A DNA stretch of 53,074 nt, taken from NCBI GenBank assembly GCA_041672395.1, contig JBAYZS010000013.1, positions 1 to 53,074 on the forward strand, given 5' to 3'. This DNA comes from UBA5287 sp041672395. Lineage in GTDB: Bacteria > Bacteroidota > Bacteroidia > Bacteroidales > Dysgonomonadaceae. Made by a program: the position numbers and the translations under genes. Shown piece after piece: positions 51,449 through 53,074 of this stretch. Below the pieces are notes generated by a model. That model had not been told where the DNA came from. It did not search any database and saw nothing but the letters and a program-made list of their open reading frames with translations. Numbering within the stretch: position 1 is the first letter of the stretch; each line of letters begins with the position of its first letter.

Positions 51449-51528
51449 AAAATATTACATCAAAAATTCTAAAAATAGATATGAATGAACAAGATAACCT
51501 TTTTTTAGAATTAGTAAAATTAATTTAT

Positions 51529-51536
51529 TACATTTG
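51529..51536 (+). promoter_or_regulatory. -7 element of the alpha-fucosidase gene
   Basis: TACATTTG is an exact TAnnTTTG match 45 bases before ATG 51582. It is divergent from the gap promoter. No clear -33 TTTG is seen. Confidence 0.5.
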
Positions 51537-51581
51537 AATCTTAATACATATTTTATAATTATCATTTAAAACAATTTTACT

Positions 51582-52883
51582 ATGAAACAAAGATTTACGC
51601 TACTAATTGTTGTATCGTTGTTGTTTACTTGCTTGTTAACAGCTCAACAATCTTATGTCCCGACAAACGATAATCTGAAAAACAGAGAGAAATTTCAAGA
51701 TATGAAATTCGGTGTGTTTATTCACTGGGGCATTTACAGTATGATGGCTGACGGTGAATGGATAATGAATAACAAAAACATTAATTACAAGGAATATGCA
51801 AAACTGGCTCAAGGGTTTTATCCTTCTAAATTTGATGCGGCAAAATGGGTGGCGGACGTAAAGGCTTCGGGGGCAAAATATATCTGTATCACTTCACGAC
51901 ATCACGATGGATTCTCAATGTTTGGAACGAAACAATCTAATTATAATATTGTAGATGCAACGCCTTTCAAACGCGATATAATTAAGGAACTGGCCGACGA
52001 ATGTCATAAACAGGGGATCAAACTGCATTTTTATTATTCTTTATTGGATTGGGCACGAAATGATTACTATCCCCTGGGAAGAACGGGACATGGGGTAGGA
52101 CGCACAGATAAAGGAAATTGGAATTCTTACGACCGGTTTATGAAGAATCAAATTACGGAACTGCTGACTAATTACGGTGAAATAGGGGCTATCTGGTTTG
52201 ATGGTCTTTGGGATCAACCGACTGAATTCGATTGGAAAATTAGAGAGATTTATGATCTTATTCATAGCATTCAACCGGGTTGTTTGGTAATTAATAATCA
52301 TCATTTAACACCTATTGAGGGTGAGGACGGACAAACTTTCGAAAAGGATTTACCCGGAAAAAATACTACTGGTTTCTCGGGTACGGCTACTATTGGAAAA
52401 CTACCGCTCGAAACGTGCGAAACAATGAATAATACTTGGGGATACAGCATCACTGACTTGAATTATAAATCGGAAAAAGAATTGATTCATTATTTGGTAA
52501 AAGCTGCTGGAAATAATGCTAATCTGTTGATGAATGTGGGACCAAGACCTAATGGGGAATTCCCAGATATTGCGATTCAACGTTATCTCGCAATTGGAGA
52601 TTGGCTCAAAGTGTATGGTGAATCTATTTACAATACGCGTGGGGGGGTGATTACTCCGCAAGAATGGGGAGTTACAACACAAAATGGCAATAAATTGTTT
52701 GTGCATATTCTAAATCTTCAGAAGGATACGCTCTTTTTACCTTTGACTGGGAAAAAAGTACGTTCGGCTAAATCGTTTCTAGATAAAAAACCTATTAAAT
52801 TTACGAAGGAAAAAGATGGCATCGTTTTGCAACTTGATGAAATTCCAAATGATACTGATTTTGTAGTTGTATTGGAATTTTAA
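51582..52883 (+). CDS. Secreted alpha-L-fucosidase (GH29)
   Basis: 433 residues with a signal peptide (TLLIVVSLLFTCLLTAQQ). The GH29 barrel is recognised from MKFGVFIHWGIYS (41-53), ITSRHHDGFSMFGTKQSNYN, and IGAIWFDGLW with nucleophile D207; a short C-terminal beta domain follows. It would release terminal L-fucose from glycans in the periplasm or outside the cell. No SusC/SusD, sulfatase or sugar transporter is visible beside it, but the window ends soon after. Linkage specificity is not readable. Confidence 0.93.
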   Translation: MKQRFTLLIVVSLLFTCLLTAQQSYVPTNDNLKNREKFQDMKFGVFIHWGIYSMMADGEWIMNNKNINYKEYAKLAQGFYPSKFDAAKWVADVKASGAKYICITSRHHDGFSMFGTKQSNYNIVDATPFKRDIIKELADECHKQGIKLHFYYSLLDWARNDYYPLGRTGHGVGRTDKGNWNSYDRFMKNQITELLTNYGEIGAIWFDGLWDQPTEFDWKIREIYDLIHSIQPGCLVINNHHLTPIEGEDGQTFEKDLPGKNTTGFSGTATIGKLPLETCETMNNTWGYSITDLNYKSEKELIHYLVKAAGNNANLLMNVGPRPNGEFPDIAIQRYLAIGDWLKVYGESIYNTRGGVITPQEWGVTTQNGNKLFVHILNLQKDTLFLPLTGKKVRSAKSFLDKKPIKFTKEKDGIVLQLDEIPNDTDFVVVLEF

Positions 52884-52951
52884 TGTTTACATATATTAAA
52901 TAGTTTTTAATATTATTTGCTCTTTAAAACTCCCAACTTACTCCGAGGTAA

Positions 52952-53016
52952 CTCTCACCTTCCTCTCACCATGCTCTCACTATTCTTTACAAAGATTTAA
53001 GTGGATGCATGGTGAG
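52952..53016. repeat. 11-bp-spaced CTCTCAC repeats with a downstream inverted copy
   Basis: CTCTCAC occurs at 52952, 52963 and 52974, spaced exactly 11 bases. The middle unit, as CTCACCATG (52965-52973), has a perfect inverted match CATGGTGAG at 53008-53016. The 191-base tail of the window (52884-53074) has no other recognisable gene. It could be a protein-binding array, a hairpin, or an edge of a repeat element continuing outside. Confidence 0.5.
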
Positions 53017-53074
53017 GGTTTTAGTTTTATTTAACGTAATTGAAATTCACAAATAAAGGGGGTTGCTTAAATTC

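Noticed and set aside
52952..53016. CRISPR array
   Set aside because: The repeat units are 7 bases long with 4-base gaps; CRISPR repeats are longer and have unique spacers.

Overview
This is a low-GC chromosomal segment from a Bacteroidetes bacterium, most likely of the order Bacteroidales. Three things support that. Many start regions carry Bacteroidetes-type promoters (TTTG about 19-20 bases before TAnnTTTG). Several families are largely confined to this phylum (DUF6266, DUF4924, DUF5687, a fused SecDF, lipoproteins with short lipoboxes). Shine-Dalgarno sites are largely absent. Genus cannot be read from the sequence; an anaerobic or fermentative lifestyle is inferred from indolepyruvate:ferredoxin oxidoreductase and a lysine-2,3-aminomutase-like radical SAM enzyme.

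Layout: 2-4642 is a plus-strand aromatic amino acid/arylacetate module (iorA end, iorB, paaK, tandem-ACT protein, aminotransferase). It is followed by a cation-diffusion transporter, a GDSL esterase and a C_GCAxxG_C_C redox protein. 7402-15082 is minus strand: an mgtA-like P-type ATPase with an AhpD-like protein and a CrtI-like oxidoreductase upstream, then a DUF4349 lipoprotein and a Kup potassium transporter. 15228-19780 is the most unusual part. Three diverged copies of a secreted NTF2/SnoaL-like protein alternate with a 4-TM protein and a membrane-anchored HExxH protein; each partner is joined to its upstream copy by an ATGA stop/start overlap, and two copies share a duplicated leader. It is followed by a broken DUF6266 gene.

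20954-23282 holds a lactonase-like beta-propeller lipoprotein, a DUF2461 protein and a small lipoprotein. 23499-30164 is a complete TetR-TolC-MFP-RND efflux operon ending in a PII-like gene that overlaps the pump gene by 4 bases. 30261-37544 (minus) holds a GlsB-type membrane protein, the radical SAM enzyme, tRNA-Thr(CGT), secDF and an M3 metallopeptidase lipoprotein. 37768-46418 contains an SPFH protein with a ribbon-helix-helix partner, an MBL hydrolase diverging from a DUF4924 gene, prfC, a membrane-bound MutS-like ATPase diverging from a TPR protein, a DUF1080 lipoprotein and a YpfJ-type zinc metallopeptidase. 46440-51356 (minus) has an ABC ATPase with a DUF5687 membrane protein, a HerA-like ATPase and gap. 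The window ends with a GH29 alpha-L-fucosidase and a short intergenic stretch containing 11-bp-spaced repeats.

Most genes are ordinary chromosomal housekeeping or transport genes. No phage, insertion sequence, integrase or CRISPR array was seen. The NTF2-like cassette is the best candidate for an undescribed system.
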